Made by a program: the position numbers and the translations under genes. This document shows, piece by piece, positions 34,215 through 43,937 of a stretch of DNA of 64,000 bases. Source of the DNA: Clostridia bacterium (GTDB taxonomy: Bacteria; Bacillota; Clostridia; Christensenellales; Borkfalkiaceae); contig JAJQAK010000167.1 of the NCBI GenBank assembly GCA_021203845.1, forward strand, positions 1-64,000. Direction: 5' to 3'. The notes beneath the pieces were generated by a model, which saw only the letters and a list, made by a program, of their open reading frames with translations, ran no database searches and had not been told where the DNA came from. How positions within the stretch are numbered: position 1 is the first letter of the stretch; each line of letters starts with the position of its first letter.

Positions 34215-34889
34215 ATGGGACAAAAAGTTAATCCTCACGGTTACAGAGTCGGAGTCACGAAACCCTGGTCCACGCAGTGGTACGCAGAAGGCCCGGATTT
34301 CGCCAAATTCATCAAGGAAGACTACGACATTCGCACCTTTATTAAAAAGAAGTATTACGAGGCGGCGATAAGCAGCATAACGATAGTCAGGGCCGCGAAC
34401 AAGGTCGAGGTCGGAATATCCACCGGACGCCCCGGCGTGCTCATCGGCAAGGGCGGATCCGAGATAGACGTCATAAAAAACGACCTCAAGAAAATCACGA
34501 ACGGAAAAACCATAATCGTTAACGTCAAGAAGATAGACAAGGTCGATCAGGATGCGCAGCTCGTCGCCGAGGCGGTCGCCGCCCAGCTCGAAAAGCGTGT
34601 GTCTTACAGAAGGGCCATGAAGGCTCAGCTGTCCAAGGTATCCAAGAGTGGCGTGAAGGGCGTCAAGATCATGGTCAAAGGCCGTCTCGACGGACGTGAG
34701 ATCTCCGGCAAGGAGGCCTATCACGAGGGGTCGATCCCCCTTCAGACCATCCGTGCGGACATAGACTACGGTTTCGCGGAAGCGCACACCACGTTCGGCG
34801 TGCTTGGCGTGAAGGTCTGGATTTACAAGGGCGAGATACTTCAGAGGGACGGAAAGAAACTTATGATTTCCGACGGAGGCGAAGAGTAG
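34215..34889 (+). CDS. rpsC: 30S ribosomal protein S3
   Basis: 224 aa. Forms the mRNA entry channel. KH motif [15 protein letters not shown] and [20 protein letters not shown] are typical. The end of the gene carries GGAGG, which serves rplP. Confidence 0.98.
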   Translation: MGQKVNPHGYRVGVTKPWSTQWYAEGPDFAKFIKEDYDIRTFIKKKYYEAAISSITIVRAANKVEVGISTGRPGVLIGKGGSEIDVIKNDLKKITNGKTIIVNVKKIDKVDQDAQLVAEAVAAQLEKRVSYRRAMKAQLSKVSKSGVKGVKIMVKGRLDGREISGKEAYHEGSIPLQTIRADIDYGFAEAHTTFGVLGVKVWIYKGEILQRDGKKLMISDGGEE

Positions 34890-34893
34890 AATC

Positions 34894-35319
34894 ATGTTAA
34901 TGCCTAAAAGAGTAAAAAGAAGAATGGTTCACCGCGGCAGAATGAAGGGCACCGCCCACCGCGGAAACAAGGTAGCGTACGGCGATTACGGGCTTGTGGC
35001 TCTCGAGTGTTCGTGGGTCACGTCCAGGCAGATAGAGGCCGCGCGTATCGCGATGACGAGATACGTCAAGCGTGGCGGCAAGGTGTGGATAGACATATTC
35101 CCCAATAAGCCCATAACGAAGAAACCCGCAGAGACCCGCATGGGCTCCGGAAAGGGTTCCGTGGACTACTGGGTGGCCGTCGTGAAGCCCGGCAGGGTCA
35201 TGTTCGAGATGGCGGGCGTCACCGAAGAACAGGCCCGTGAGGCAATGCGTCTCGCGTCGCACAAACTCCCCATAAAGTGCAAGTTTGTCAAGAAAGGCGA
35301 GGAGGGCGTAACAGACTAA
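34894..35319 (+). CDS. rplP: 50S ribosomal protein L16
   Basis: 141 aa. Contacts the A-site tRNA elbow. [19 protein letters not shown] and [19 protein letters not shown] are conserved. I kept the first ATG because MLMPKR is the normal N-terminus. The stop overlaps the start of rpmC by one base. Confidence 0.98.
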   Translation: MLMPKRVKRRMVHRGRMKGTAHRGNKVAYGDYGLVALECSWVTSRQIEAARIAMTRYVKRGGKVWIDIFPNKPITKKPAETRMGSGKGSVDYWVAVVKPGRVMFEMAGVTEEQAREAMRLASHKLPIKCKFVKKGEEGVTD

Positions 35320-35513
35320 TGAAAGCGAAAGAGATAGTAAACTTAAGCGACGAGCAACTGCAGGTCACGCTCGACGAGCTTAAGACTGAGCTGTTCAATC
35401 TGCGCTTCCGTCATGCGAGCGGACAGCTTGACAACCCTATGCGCATAAACCTCGTGAAGAAGGACATCGCGAGGGTGAACACGGTAATCCGTTCCAGGCA
35501 GAACAGGGCATAA
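35319..35513 (+). CDS. rpmC: 50S ribosomal protein L29
   Basis: 64 aa, two-helix protein near the tunnel exit. [14 protein letters not shown] and LFNLRFRHASGQLDN are diagnostic. A longer in-frame start inside rplP is not plausible; ATG 35319 forms TAATG with the rplP stop. Confidence 0.97.
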   Translation: MKAKEIVNLSDEQLQVTLDELKTELFNLRFRHASGQLDNPMRINLVKKDIARVNTVIRSRQNRA

Positions 35514-35522
35514 GGAGAGAAC

Positions 35523-35783
35523 ATGGCAGAGAGAACGACTCAGAGGAAGGAAAGAGTGGGAATTGTCGTATCCGACAAGATGGACAAAACGGTGGTAGTC
35601 GCCGTGACGATCCGTTCGCCCCATCCCATATATAAAAAGATAGTTAACAAGACGACGAGATTCAAGGCTCACGACGAGAACAACGAGTGCTCCGTGGGCG
35701 ACAAGGTGAGGATCGTCGAGACGAGGCACCTTTCCAAGGACAAATACTGGAGAGTAGCCGAGATAATAGAGAAAGCCAAATAG
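35523..35783 (+). CDS. rpsQ: 30S ribosomal protein S17
   Basis: 86 aa, OB-fold primary 16S-binding protein. [21 protein letters not shown] and [16 protein letters not shown] are typical. A 128-bp gap follows, at the place where the E. coli S10 operon ends and spc begins. Confidence 0.97.
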   Translation: MAERTTQRKERVGIVVSDKMDKTVVVAVTIRSPHPIYKKIVNKTTRFKAHDENNECSVGDKVRIVETRHLSKDKYWRVAEIIEKAK

Positions 35784-35801
35784 TCGGTCAATTACGGATA
35801 C

Positions 35802-35826
35802 GAACGCCGTAAAGGTTTGGGCGTTC
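35802..35826 (+). promoter_or_regulatory. Hairpin in the rpsQ-rplN gap
   Basis: 7-bp stem GAACGCC / GGCGTTC (35802-35808 with 35820-35826), 11-nt loop, no T run. Perhaps a processing or autoregulatory site; no clear promoter found in the gap. Confidence 0.4.
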
Positions 35827-35911
35827 CTCTGTCCGGGGCTGTGTAAGTGTTTAGCATAAATTCAGGAAGGCATCTTCCGAAAAAGCGAAAAGTACATTTA
35901 GGAGAATTTAT

Positions 35912-36280
35912 ATGATACAGGCTCAGACAAGGCTTAAAGTCGCCGACAACAGCGGTGCGAAGGAGCTTATGTGCATAAAGGTCCTCGGCGGATCGTTCCA
36001 CAAGACCGGCAACATAGGCGACGTCATCGTGTGCTCCGTGAAGTCGGCAGCACCCGGCGGAGCGGTGAAAAAGAAGGAGATAGTCCGCGCCGTCATAGTC
36101 AGGACCAAGAAGGGCGTCAGAAGGAGCGACGGCACGTACATCCGTTTCGACGACAACGCGGCGGTCATAATAAACAATAACAAGGAACCCAGGGGCACCC
36201 GTATCTTTGGACCGATAGCGAGAGAGCTTCGTGAGAAGAACTACATGAAGATAATCTCGCTCGCACCCGAGGTGTTATAA
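35912..36280 (+). CDS. rplN: 50S ribosomal protein L14
   Basis: 122 aa. Sits at the subunit interface, forming bridges with 16S helix 14. [20 protein letters not shown] and the [18 protein letters not shown] core are conserved. Confidence 0.98.
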   Translation: MIQAQTRLKVADNSGAKELMCIKVLGGSFHKTGNIGDVIVCSVKSAAPGGAVKKKEIVRAVIVRTKKGVRRSDGTYIRFDDNAAVIINNNKEPRGTRIFGPIARELREKNYMKIISLAPEVL

Positions 36281-36294
36281 TTAGGAGACAGAAG

Positions 36295-36786
36295 ATGAAC
36301 GTAAAATTGAACGACACGGTACTTGTCGTGACCGGCAAATACGCGGGCAAGAAGGGCAAAGTTACGGCCACGAAGCCCAAGACCGGCAAGATAATCGTCG
36401 AGGGCGTCAACATCCAGAAGAAGACCCAGAAGGCCCGCAGGGGCAACGACATCTCCAGGATAATAGAGAGGGAAGGCCCCATCGACGCGTCCAACGTCAT
36501 GGTCATCTGTCCCGAGTGCTCCGCCCCCGTGAGAGTGAAGTACGACGTCACGGGAGACAAGAAGGTCAGAGTCTGCAGAAAGTGCGGCGCCGTACTCGAC
36601 AAGGCTTACGTGAAGAAGAACGCCAAGGACGCCGCGAAAGAGGCGAAACCCGAGAAACGTGTCAGAAAGAGAGCGAGAAAGGCGGAAGCCGGAGCGGCCG
36701 AGGCCGAAGTGAGCGAGACGGAAGAGATTGCCGGGGAAACTGAAGAGACCCCCGTCGAGGCGGAAGCCGAGAAGGAAGAGGAGTAA
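36295..36786 (+). CDS. rplX: 50S ribosomal protein L24 with long charged C-terminal tail
   Basis: 163 aa against the usual 102-105. The KOW domain (NDTVLVVTGKYAGKKGKV), VEGVNIQKKTQKA and the terminal zinc-like CPECSAPVRV...CRKCGAVLD module are normal up to about residue 105. The additional 55-60 residues are first Lys/Arg/Ala-rich, then almost entirely Glu and Ala. L24 initiates 50S assembly near the tunnel exit, so the tail could reach solvent. The frame is open and the stop lies 12 bp before rplE. Confidence 0.96.
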   Translation: MNVKLNDTVLVVTGKYAGKKGKVTATKPKTGKIIVEGVNIQKKTQKARRGNDISRIIEREGPIDASNVMVICPECSAPVRVKYDVTGDKKVRVCRKCGAVLDKAYVKKNAKDAAKEAKPEKRVRKRARKAEAGAAEAEVSETEEIAGETEETPVEAEAEKEEE

Positions 36787-36798
36787 GGGAGGCACGAC

Positions 36799-37467
36799 AT
36801 GGCAGACAAGAAGAAACAGCAGTCAAAAAAGCCCGCCGTCAAGCAGATGGGCAAAGCCGTAAAACCCGTCGAGGCTCCCACCAAGGTTTCCACGGGCGTC
36901 AAGACGAAGGCCAACATAACCGAATCCCCCAACAGGGTGCAGGAAGCCTACAAGAATGAAGTCATCCCCGCACTCATGAAGCAGTTCGGATACAAGAACG
37001 TCATGCAGGTGCCCAAGCTTGAGAAAATAGTCATCAACACGGGGCTCGGCGACATAAAGGACAACGCTAAAGCCATACAGATGTCCATGAACGAGATAAA
37101 GCTCATTTCCGGACAGCAGCCCATTCTCACGAAGGCGAGAAAGTCGGTGGCGAACTTCAAACTTCGTGAAGGCATGACGGTCGGAATAAAGGTGACTCTC
37201 CGCGGGAAGAGGATGTATGAGTTTTACGACAAGCTCATATCCCTCGCGCTTCCGAGAGTGAGGGACTTCAGGGGGCTCAACCCCGACAGTTTCGACGGGA
37301 TGGGCAACTATTCGATGGGACTCAAGGAACAGCTCGTGTTCACGGAGATCACATACGACCAGGTTGAGAAGGTTCGCGGCATGGACATAAGTTTCGTCAC
37401 CACGGCGAAAAGTGACGAGGAAGGCAGAGAGCTTCTGAAGGCGCTCGGTATGCCCTTCAGAAAGTGA
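36799..37467 (+). CDS. rplE: 50S ribosomal protein L5 with basic N-terminal extension
   Basis: 222 aa against about 180. Residues 1-43 are a Lys/Pro/Thr-rich extension; the conserved protein begins around [53 protein letters not shown] and [15 protein letters not shown] are present. L5 belongs to the central protuberance and binds 5S rRNA. I keep the first ATG since GGGAGG is at the right distance and no internal start has a comparable site. Confidence 0.96.
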   Translation: MADKKKQQSKKPAVKQMGKAVKPVEAPTKVSTGVKTKANITESPNRVQEAYKNEVIPALMKQFGYKNVMQVPKLEKIVINTGLGDIKDNAKAIQMSMNEIKLISGQQPILTKARKSVANFKLREGMTVGIKVTLRGKRMYEFYDKLISLALPRVRDFRGLNPDSFDGMGNYSMGLKEQLVFTEITYDQVEKVRGMDISFVTTAKSDEEGRELLKALGMPFRK

Positions 37468-37477
37468 GGTGTGAGAC

Positions 37478-37663
37478 ATGGCAAAAAAGGCAATGGTAAA
37501 CAAACAGCAAAGGCCCCCCAAGTATTCGACGCGTGCGTACACGAGGTGCAGCATCTGCGGTAGACCCCACGCGGTTCTCCGTAAGTACGGCGTCTGCCGT
37601 ATCTGCTTCAGAAACCTCGCCTACAAAGGGGAGATCCCCGGTGTGAGAAAGGCAAGCTGGTAG
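37478..37663 (+). CDS. rpsN: 30S ribosomal protein S14, zinc-binding type
   Basis: 61 aa. The short type Z form with CSICGRPH and [12 protein letters not shown], which binds one zinc. Located in the 30S head. In Bacillus this form is replaced by a zinc-free paralogue under starvation; none is in this window. Confidence 0.98.
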   Translation: MAKKAMVNKQQRPPKYSTRAYTRCSICGRPHAVLRKYGVCRICFRNLAYKGEIPGVRKASW

Positions 37664-37674
37664 GAGGAAAGAAG

Positions 37675-38064
37675 ATGACTGATCCTATTGCAGATATGCT
37701 CACGCGCATCCGTAACGCGATTACGGCGAAAAAGGAGACGGTCGAAGTTCCCGTGTCGAACATGAAGAAGGCCATAGCCGACATCCTGCTCGAGGAAGGG
37801 TACGTCAAAAACGTCAAGTACGTCCAGGACGGCGTTTTCGGCACGATGATAATCACGCTCAAATACGTGGACGGGAAGAACGTCATAAGCGGGCTTTCCA
37901 GGGTGTCCAAACCCGGTCTCCGCATGTATTCCGGCGTCGAGAAAATGCCCAAGGTCCTCGGAGGTCTCGGAATCGCCATACTCTCCACGAACAAAGGGAT
38001 AATGACCGACCGCAACGCCAGAAAGGTAAACGTGGGCGGTGAGGTTCTCTGCTACATTTGGTAA
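37675..38064 (+). CDS. rpsH: 30S ribosomal protein S8
   Basis: 129 aa. Binds the central 16S domain and, in E. coli, represses the spc operon. [15 protein letters not shown] and the terminal [12 protein letters not shown] are diagnostic. Confidence 0.98.
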   Translation: MTDPIADMLTRIRNAITAKKETVEVPVSNMKKAIADILLEEGYVKNVKYVQDGVFGTMIITLKYVDGKNVISGLSRVSKPGLRMYSGVEKMPKVLGGLGIAILSTNKGIMTDRNARKVNVGGEVLCYIW

Positions 38065-38076
38065 GGAGGGTGTGAC

Positions 38077-38643
38077 ATGGCGAAGATCGAGAAAGAGTCG
38101 AGAATCGGGAAGCTCCCCATCACCCTGCCCGCCGGCGTCACCGTCGAGTACAAAGACGGTGTCTGCACGGTGAAAGGCCCCAAGGGACAGCTTTCGCAAC
38201 AGATTACCGGAAATATAGACATAAAAGTGGAAGGCAGCGAGTGCAAAGTCATAAGATGTGCCGACACGAGAGAGGACATGGCGCTCCACGGACTCTACCG
38301 CGCGCTCGTGAACAACATGGTCACGGGGGTCACGACGGGGTTCGAGAAGAAGCTCAAGATAGCCGGCATGGGCTGGAAGTCCGAGGCCGCGAATGGCAAA
38401 CTCACGCTCCACGTGGGATATTCGCATCCCGTGGTGTTCGAGGCGCCCAAGGGCATATCCATCGTGTGCGAGACGCCCACGCTCATAAAGATATCCGGAA
38501 TCGACAAGGCCGCGGTCGGACAGGTCGCCGCCGACATAAGGAAAGTCAGAAAGCCCGAGCCCTATCACGGATTCGGAATCTCGTACGAAGACGAGATCAT
38601 CCAGCGCAAGGAAGGCAAGACGGGCGCCAAAGGCAAGAAGTAA
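38077..38643 (+). CDS. rplF: 50S ribosomal protein L6
   Basis: 188 aa, duplicated fold near the factor-binding site. SRIGKLPITLPAGVTVEYKD and KVRKPEPYHGFGISYEDE are typical. A 93-bp gap with two strong hairpins follows. Confidence 0.98.
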   Translation: MAKIEKESRIGKLPITLPAGVTVEYKDGVCTVKGPKGQLSQQITGNIDIKVEGSECKVIRCADTREDMALHGLYRALVNNMVTGVTTGFEKKLKIAGMGWKSEAANGKLTLHVGYSHPVVFEAPKGISIVCETPTLIKISGIDKAAVGQVAADIRKVRKPEPYHGFGISYEDEIIQRKEGKTGAKGKK

Positions 38644-38647
38644 TTTC

Positions 38648-38687
38648 CGGACGAGCGGAAGCGTCCGCCGCGCGAATCTCGGCGCGG
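38648..38687 (+). promoter_or_regulatory. Two back-to-back hairpins in the rplF-rplR gap
   Basis: CGGACG / CGTCCG (38648-38653 with 38662-38667) is followed at once by CCGCGC / GCGCGG (38668-38673 with 38682-38687). No T run, so not a simple terminator; mRNA processing or stability is more likely. Confidence 0.45.
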
Positions 38688-38736
38688 GGGTCTGCCCGGA
38701 AGAGAATATGCTTGTCTTAATCTTAAGGAGACACGA

Positions 38737-39105
38737 ATGATAACGAAAATCGACAAGAACGAAGAGAGAAAGCACCGTCACGTTAGAGTGAGAAAGAAGA
38801 TCTCGGGGACGGCCGAGACTCCCCGTTTCAGCGTTTACAGGTCATTGAACCACATATACGTGCAGCTGATCGACGACGACGAGGGAAAGACGCTGGCTTC
38901 CGCTTCCACGATGGACAAGGCTCTGAGGGCCGAGGTCGCCGGGAAGACCAAGACGGAAGCGGCCAAGATTGTCGGCAAAGCTGTCGCCGAGAGGGCCATT
39001 AAGAAGGGCATCGAGACGGCCGTGTTCGACAGGGGCGGATACCTTTACACCGGACGCGTTCAGGCTGTGGCGGACGGCGCCAGAGAAGCCGGACTTAAGT
39101 TCTAA
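38737..39105 (+). CDS. rplR: 50S ribosomal protein L18
   Basis: 122 aa. Binds 5S rRNA with L5. [20 protein letters not shown] and [26 protein letters not shown] are conserved. Confidence 0.98.
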   Translation: MITKIDKNEERKHRHVRVRKKISGTAETPRFSVYRSLNHIYVQLIDDDEGKTLASASTMDKALRAEVAGKTKTEAAKIVGKAVAERAIKKGIETAVFDRGGYLYTGRVQAVADGAREAGLKF

Positions 39106-39117
39106 GGAGTGAAAACT

Positions 39118-39651
39118 ATGGAAGAAAAGAAAGACAGGCCCGCAAGAAAAGGCGCAAGACCTCCCCGCAACGAAGACGACGGACTGGTGAAGAAGCTCAT
39201 ACAGGTCAACAGAATCTCCAAAACGGTCAAAGGCGGCCGTAAAATGCGTTTCGCCGCTCTGATGGTCGTCGGGGACGGAAAGGGCCTCGTAGGATACGGG
39301 CTCGGCAAGAGCAAGGAAGTTCCGGAAGCCATAGACAAGGCCACGGCAAAGGCCAAGAAGAACATGATCAAGGTCAACCTCGCGGGGACGAGCATCCCCC
39401 ACCAGGTAACCGGGGTGTACAGCAAGGGACGCGTGCTCCTCATCCCCGCTCAGGAAGGTACCGGCGTCATAGCCGGAGGTCCCGTCCGTGCCGTGATGGA
39501 GGCCGTCGGAATAACCGATATCCGCACGAAGTCCGTGGGCTCCACGAACCATATCAACTGCGTCAAGGCGGCGGTTCAGGGGTTGTCGCAACTCAAATCT
39601 CCGGAAGAGGTCGCCCGTCTTCGCGGAAAAGACGTCGAGGACCTGACCTAA
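39118..39651 (+). CDS. rpsE: 30S ribosomal protein S5
   Basis: 177 aa. Helps decoding accuracy and mRNA unwinding. [20 protein letters not shown] and [21 protein letters not shown] are typical. I use ATG 39118 because AAGGAG lies 8 bases upstream; a GTG at 39109 abuts that site and would not be used. Confidence 0.97.
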   Translation: MEEKKDRPARKGARPPRNEDDGLVKKLIQVNRISKTVKGGRKMRFAALMVVGDGKGLVGYGLGKSKEVPEAIDKATAKAKKNMIKVNLAGTSIPHQVTGVYSKGRVLLIPAQEGTGVIAGGPVRAVMEAVGITDIRTKSVGSTNHINCVKAAVQGLSQLKSPEEVARLRGKDVEDLT

Positions 39652-39665
39652 AAAGGAGGCGAGAG

Positions 39666-39839
39666 ATGCTTAAGGTAACATTGATAAAGAGCGTCGCCAA
39701 CGAGAGGGAGACCATCAAGAAGACGGTCGAGGCTCTCGGGCTTCGCAAGATAAACTCCACGAAGGTGTTCGAGGACGTGCCCTCCGTGAGAGGCGCGCTC
39801 AAGAAAGTCGACTATCTCGTAAAAGTGGAAGAGGTGTGA
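39666..39839 (+). CDS. rpmD: 50S ribosomal protein L30
   Basis: 57 aa, short but complete. Opens MLKVTLIKSVANERETIKKT and contains the VEALGLRKINSTKVFED core and a terminal DYLVKVEEV. AAAGGAGG precedes the ATG. The stop is one base before rplO. Confidence 0.96.
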   Translation: MLKVTLIKSVANERETIKKTVEALGLRKINSTKVFEDVPSVRGALKKVDYLVKVEEV

Positions 39840-39840
39840 A

Positions 39841-40410
39841 ATGGCAGAGACAGAAGAAAACGACGTAATGAGAGTTGACACTCTGCACCCCGCGGACGGG
39901 TCTTCACACAGAACCAAAAGGGTCGGCAGAGGTATAGGCTCCGGACTCGGCAAGACGTCGGGCCGCGGGCACAAAGGACAGAAGGCACGTTCCGGCGGGC
40001 ACGTACGTCCCGGATTCGAAGGCGGACAGATGCCTCTCGACAGGCGTGTCCCCAAGCGCGGATTCAACAACAAGTGGCGCGTCATATACATGACCATAAA
40101 CGTCGGCCAGCTCGCCGAGGTTCCCGCCGGCACGGTGGTGGACTACGACTATGTGGTCGAGAACGGGCTTGCCAAGAAGGTTCCCGGAAACGTCGGACTC
40201 AAAGTCCTCGGAAACGGAGAGCTCAAGAACGCCATAACCGTGAAGGCGTCCAAGTTCACGGAAAAAGCCAAAGAAATAATCGAGAAGGCCGGCGGAAAGG
40301 CGGAAGTCATCCCCGGGAAAAAGAAGTTCATCAGAGCAAATCTCGAATACAAACTCACGCTCGACGAATATATGGAATCGCGCGGAGAAGGCGGCAGGCA
40401 GGACAACTAA
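39841..40410 (+). CDS. rplO: 50S ribosomal protein L15
   Basis: 189 aa, about 40 longer than usual, with a short acidic N-terminal addition and a charged C-terminal tail of about 20 residues. KRVGRGIGSGLGKTSGRGHK and FEGGQMPLDRRVPKRGF are diagnostic. Late-assembly protein of the 50S. Confidence 0.97.
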   Translation: MAETEENDVMRVDTLHPADGSSHRTKRVGRGIGSGLGKTSGRGHKGQKARSGGHVRPGFEGGQMPLDRRVPKRGFNNKWRVIYMTINVGQLAEVPAGTVVDYDYVVENGLAKKVPGNVGLKVLGNGELKNAITVKASKFTEKAKEIIEKAGGKAEVIPGKKKFIRANLEYKLTLDEYMESRGEGGRQDN

Positions 40411-40458
40411 TTTGACCGTGTGCGTTTCCGCTTTGGAAACGCAAGCAGGAGAAAGGCA

Positions 40459-41823
40459 ATGTTTGAAACAATAAAAAATTGTTTTAAGGACAAGGGAATA
40501 CGAAAGAAGATATGGATAACGCTCCTTCTTCTCTTCATATTCAGACTGGGCTGCTATATTCCGGTACCCGGGATAATGTCGACGGAGTTCAGCGAGGCCA
40601 TAACGGGCAACAGCTTTCTGAACCTCATGAGCTCCATAACGGGCGGATCGCTGGAAAACGCTACGCTCTTCGCACTCGGTATAAGTCCTTACATCAACGC
40701 GTCCATAATCATCCAGCTGCTCACGGTCGCGATCCCCGCGTTGGAGAGGTTGTCCAAAGAGGGCGAAGAAGGAAGAAAGAAGATAGCGACCATAACCCGT
40801 TGGGTGACGATAGTTCTCGCTCTCGCGCAGGCCATAGGCATCATAATCAACTACGGCGGACTTTGGGGTTCGGGGGACAATCTCGCGATAAAGCTCTCGT
40901 TCTTCGGTGAGTCTCTCTGGGGTGAGACGGCGGCTAAATGGGTTGCCGGGATATTCCTCTGCGCCGTTTACACGGCGGGTGCCATGCTCGTCATGTGGAT
41001 AGGCGAGAGAATAACCGAGTACGGCGTGAGCAACGGCATATCCATGATCATATTCATAGGTATCCTTTCCACCGCCGGCACGACGCTTCTTTCCAAATTC
41101 ATTGACGCGTTCACTGGCAGCCCCGCGGTTCTTTGGGAGATTTTCGGATTCATAATTCTGACCGTACTGGAGTTTGCGGCGATTGTCACAGTCGACCTTT
41201 CGGAACGAAACATTCCGGTGCAGTACGCGAAACAGGTAAAGGGACGGAAGATGTACGGAGGACAGTCGTCCAAGATCCCGATTAAGATATCGAGTTCCGG
41301 CGTCATGCCTCTGATCTTCGCCTTTGCGATAATCTCGTTTCCCTCGATGCTCGCGGGCCTCTTCTGGCCGGGTTCGAGATTCGACACGGGGTGCACGAAC
41401 TGGTTCTCGGGTTCCTCCCCGTACTGGTACGGACAGCTCATCTACATGGTCACGCTGTGCATCCTGATATTCGCTTTCGCGTTCTTCTATTCGGGCATGC
41501 AGTTCAATCCTGACGACGTGGCCAAGACCATTCAGCAGAACGGCGGGTTCATACAGGGCATAAGGCCCGGGCGGCCGACCGCCGACTACCTGAGAAAGAT
41601 CAACAACCGAATAACGCTCTTTGGGGCCATATACCTTACTTTGGTCGCTCTGATTCCATCGCTTTTGGGCATAATACTGACCGCCCTGGGAATGTCGGAC
41701 GTAACGCTGTTGAGCGTTTGGTCGACGACGGGAATACTCATAGTCGTGTCCGTTGCCATGGAGCTTAACAAACAGCTTGAATCGCAGCTCATGATGAAGA
41801 ACTACAAAGGGTTCCTGAAATAA
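40459..41823 (+). CDS. secY: Protein translocase subunit SecY
   Basis: 454 aa, ten membrane helices forming the Sec channel. FRLGCYIPVPGI after helix 1, the plug region, LGISPYINASIIIQLL, GISMIIFIGIL and the C-terminal INNRITLFGAIYLTLVALIPS are typical. I start at ATG 40459, after AGGAG; the open frame extends 13 codons upstream without homology. Position between rplO and adk is standard. Confidence 0.98.
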   Translation: MFETIKNCFKDKGIRKKIWITLLLLFIFRLGCYIPVPGIMSTEFSEAITGNSFLNLMSSITGGSLENATLFALGISPYINASIIIQLLTVAIPALERLSKEGEEGRKKIATITRWVTIVLALAQAIGIIINYGGLWGSGDNLAIKLSFFGESLWGETAAKWVAGIFLCAVYTAGAMLVMWIGERITEYGVSNGISMIIFIGILSTAGTTLLSKFIDAFTGSPAVLWEIFGFIILTVLEFAAIVTVDLSERNIPVQYAKQVKGRKMYGGQSSKIPIKISSSGVMPLIFAFAIISFPSMLAGLFWPGSRFDTGCTNWFSGSSPYWYGQLIYMVTLCILIFAFAFFYSGMQFNPDDVAKTIQQNGGFIQGIRPGRPTADYLRKINNRITLFGAIYLTLVALIPSLLGIILTALGMSDVTLLSVWSTTGILIVVSVAMELNKQLESQLMMKNYKGFLK

Positions 41824-41843
41824 TAAACGACGGGGGAGAAAAT

Positions 41844-42479
41844 ATGAACATAGTGCTTTTGGGAGCACCCGGAGCCGGGAAGGGCACGCAGGCAAGCTTC
41901 ATAAAGAGAAACTTCGGCCTCATCCACATCTCGACGGGCGACATATTCCGTGAAAATCTCAAAAACGGCACGGAGCTCGGCCTCATGGCGAAGAAGTACA
42001 TGGACGCGGGGCAGCTCGTCCCCGACAGCGTCACGTGCGACCTCGTGAAAGACAGACTGCAGGCCGACGACGTCAAGAAACACGGCTGCATGCTCGACGG
42101 GTTCCCCCGCAACATATACCAGGCAGAAGAGCTCGAGAAGTTCTGCAAGGTGGACGCCTGCATAGACCTGGACGTCGCCGTGGACTGTCTCATGGACAGA
42201 ATCTGCGGAAGGAGGGTCTGCTCCGCCTGCCGCGAGAATTACCACATAAGCACCCTCGACGGTGTCACAATCTGTCCCAAGTGCGGCGCGCCTCTCATTC
42301 AGAGGAACGACGACAACCCCGAGACGGTCACGGCGAGACTCGACACGTATTTCTCGCAGACCGCGTACCTTGAGAACTACTACAAGGACAAGGGTAAACT
42401 CGTTAAGATACCGTGCGGGGATCTTTCCCCGGACGAGGTATACCAGAAGATCAAGGCGTATCTTCTCGAGTTGGCATAA
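41844..42479 (+). CDS. adk: Adenylate kinase with zinc-binding lid
   Basis: 211 aa. Interconverts AMP, ATP and ADP. P-loop GAPGAGKGTQ, AMP-binding STGDIFREN and DGFPRN, and a Cys4 lid (CSACRENY and CPKCGAP) that holds structural zinc, as in Gram-positive enzymes. Confidence 0.98.
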   Translation: MNIVLLGAPGAGKGTQASFIKRNFGLIHISTGDIFRENLKNGTELGLMAKKYMDAGQLVPDSVTCDLVKDRLQADDVKKHGCMLDGFPRNIYQAEELEKFCKVDACIDLDVAVDCLMDRICGRRVCSACRENYHISTLDGVTICPKCGAPLIQRNDDNPETVTARLDTYFSQTAYLENYYKDKGKLVKIPCGDLSPDEVYQKIKAYLLELA

Positions 42480-42480
42480 G

Positions 42481-43227
42481 ATGGTATATCTCAAGACGCC
42501 GGAACAGATCGAGACCATGAGAAAAGTGTGCAAGATTGTGCACGATTCGATTGAGTACGCGGGGGAAAATCTCCGTGCCGGCATGACCACGAGAGAGCTC
42601 GACGCTCTCATCCACAAGTACATCGTCACGTGCGGGGCGAACCCCACGTGTCTCGGATACGAAGGCTATCCCGCCGCGTCGTGCATATCCGTGAACGAGG
42701 TCGTGGTCCACGGAATCCCCGGCGACAGGGTGATAAAGGACGGCGACATAGTCTCGGTGGACGTCTGTGCGGACAAGTACGGTTTCGTGGGAGACAGCGC
42801 GAGAACATTCCTCGTGGGTGACGTCTCCGAGGACAAAAAGAAACTCGTCAAGGTCGCGGAGGAGTGTTTTTGGAAGGCTCTGGAGGGACTCGGGCCCGGG
42901 ACGCCGCTTTTCGACATAGGGGCCGCGGTGCAGGAACACGCGGAGGCCAACGGGTATTCCGTCGTGAGGGCTCTCACGGGGCACGGCATAGGCAGGGAAA
43001 TGCACGAAGACCCCAACGTTCTGAACTACGGCAAGAGGGGCACCGGAATGAGGCTCCGCGCCGGGATGGTCATCTGCATAGAACCCATGATAAACATGGG
43101 GACGTACAAGGTGAACTTCGACAAGCGCGACGGCTGGACGGTAACGACGGCGGACGGAAAACCCTCGGCGCATTACGAGAACACCGTGGCGATAACCGAG
43201 GACGGCTACGACATCTTAACGCTTTGA
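42481..43227 (+). CDS. map: Methionine aminopeptidase type I
   Basis: 248 aa. Removes the initiator methionine. Metal ligands fall in SVDVCADKYGFVGDSART (two Asp), GHGIGREMHEDP (His), VICIEPM (Glu) and AHYENTVAI (Glu). The start ATG is one base after the adk stop. A longer frame upstream overlaps adk and is not coding. Confidence 0.97.
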   Translation: MVYLKTPEQIETMRKVCKIVHDSIEYAGENLRAGMTTRELDALIHKYIVTCGANPTCLGYEGYPAASCISVNEVVVHGIPGDRVIKDGDIVSVDVCADKYGFVGDSARTFLVGDVSEDKKKLVKVAEECFWKALEGLGPGTPLFDIGAAVQEHAEANGYSVVRALTGHGIGREMHEDPNVLNYGKRGTGMRLRAGMVICIEPMINMGTYKVNFDKRDGWTVTTADGKPSAHYENTVAITEDGYDILTL

Positions 43228-43229
43228 GT

Positions 43230-43523
43230 ATGAAAGTGAAAGAGCCGAAAAGAGGCGGGGTGTGTTACAGCCTGCAGGGGAGAGACAAGGGCCGCTGGTA
43301 CGTGATCCTCAAAGTCGAACCCGGGTACGTCTTCGTGACGGACGGAAAGGCAGGGGGTGCGAAAAGCCCCAAAAAGAAAAACTTAAAACACGTGTATCTG
43401 ACGCCACGCGAAGTCGAGCTGCCGGAAAGGGACGACAAGGTGCGCGACAACGAGATTCACAGGGCACTGAAAAACATACTTGAGACAAAAACGGAGGACG
43501 GCGAGTGTCAAAAAACGACGTAA
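43230..43523 (+). CDS. KOW-domain RNA-binding protein (L14e-like)
   Basis: 97 aa. Such small KOW proteins occur between map and infA in many Clostridia; function unknown, with proposed RNA or ribosome binding. [20 protein letters not shown] and [21 protein letters not shown] form the KOW core; the C-terminal third is charged. ATG two bases after the map stop; its end overlaps infA by 19 bases in another frame. Confidence 0.85.
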   Translation: MKVKEPKRGGVCYSLQGRDKGRWYVILKVEPGYVFVTDGKAGGAKSPKKKNLKHVYLTPREVELPERDDKVRDNEIHRALKNILETKTEDGECQKTT

Positions 43524-43726
43524 TAGAAGCCGAGGGCAAGGTCATAGAGTGTCTGCCGAACGCGATATTCAAGGTGCAGCTCTCCAACGGGCATGTAATC
43601 ACGGCGTACATTTCGGGAAGACTTCGCATGAACTACATAAGAATCATCGAAGGTGACAACGTGAAGCTGGAAATGAGCCCGTATGATTTGACCAAAGGCA
43701 GAATAACGTGGCGTAGCAAGGGCTGA
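43505..43726 (+). CDS. infA: Translation initiation factor IF-1
   Basis: 73 aa, OB fold binding the 30S A-site. [40 protein letters not shown] and [11 protein letters not shown] are conserved. Starts with GTG inside the end of the KOW gene, with ACGGAGG upstream. Confidence 0.97.
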   Translation: MSKNDVIEAEGKVIECLPNAIFKVQLSNGHVITAYISGRLRMNYIRIIEGDNVKLEMSPYDLTKGRITWRSKG

Positions 43727-43755
43727 CGATGCTTTAAGTTTTGAAAGGAGATATC

Positions 43756-43872
43756 ATGAAAGTAAGACCTTCTGTAAAACCTATGTGCAATTACTGCAAA
43801 ATCATCAAGAGACACGGGAAAGTCATGGTCATCTGTTCCAAGAACAAGAACCACAAACAGCGCCAGGGCTGA
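43756..43872 (+). CDS. rpmJ: 50S ribosomal protein L36, zinc-binding form
   Basis: 38 aa, complete: [20 protein letters not shown] followed by [18 protein letters not shown]. Cys11, Cys14, Cys27 and His33 bind zinc. AAAGGAG lies 7 bases before the ATG. A 126-bp gap follows. Confidence 0.97.
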   Translation: MKVRPSVKPMCNYCKIIKRHGKVMVICSKNKNHKQRQG

Positions 43873-43913
43873 TTCCGAACGTCTAGGGATGCGAAAAAAA
43901 TTTCGTTTGGGCT

Positions 43914-43937
43914 CCGTCCGGACATTCCGGCGGACGG
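43914..43937 (+). promoter_or_regulatory. Hairpin in the rpmJ-rpsM gap
   Basis: 7-bp stem CCGTCCG / CGGACGG (43914-43920 with 43931-43937), preceded by a weaker CGAAA / TTTCG hairpin near 43892. The gap coincides with the E. coli spc/alpha operon boundary, where S4 acts as a repressor; whether this is a comparable site is inference. Confidence 0.4.

Noticed and set aside
39904-41895. 663-codon minus-strand open frame across rplO and secY
   Set aside because: Opposes two certain genes inside a one-way operon and has no recognisable domain.
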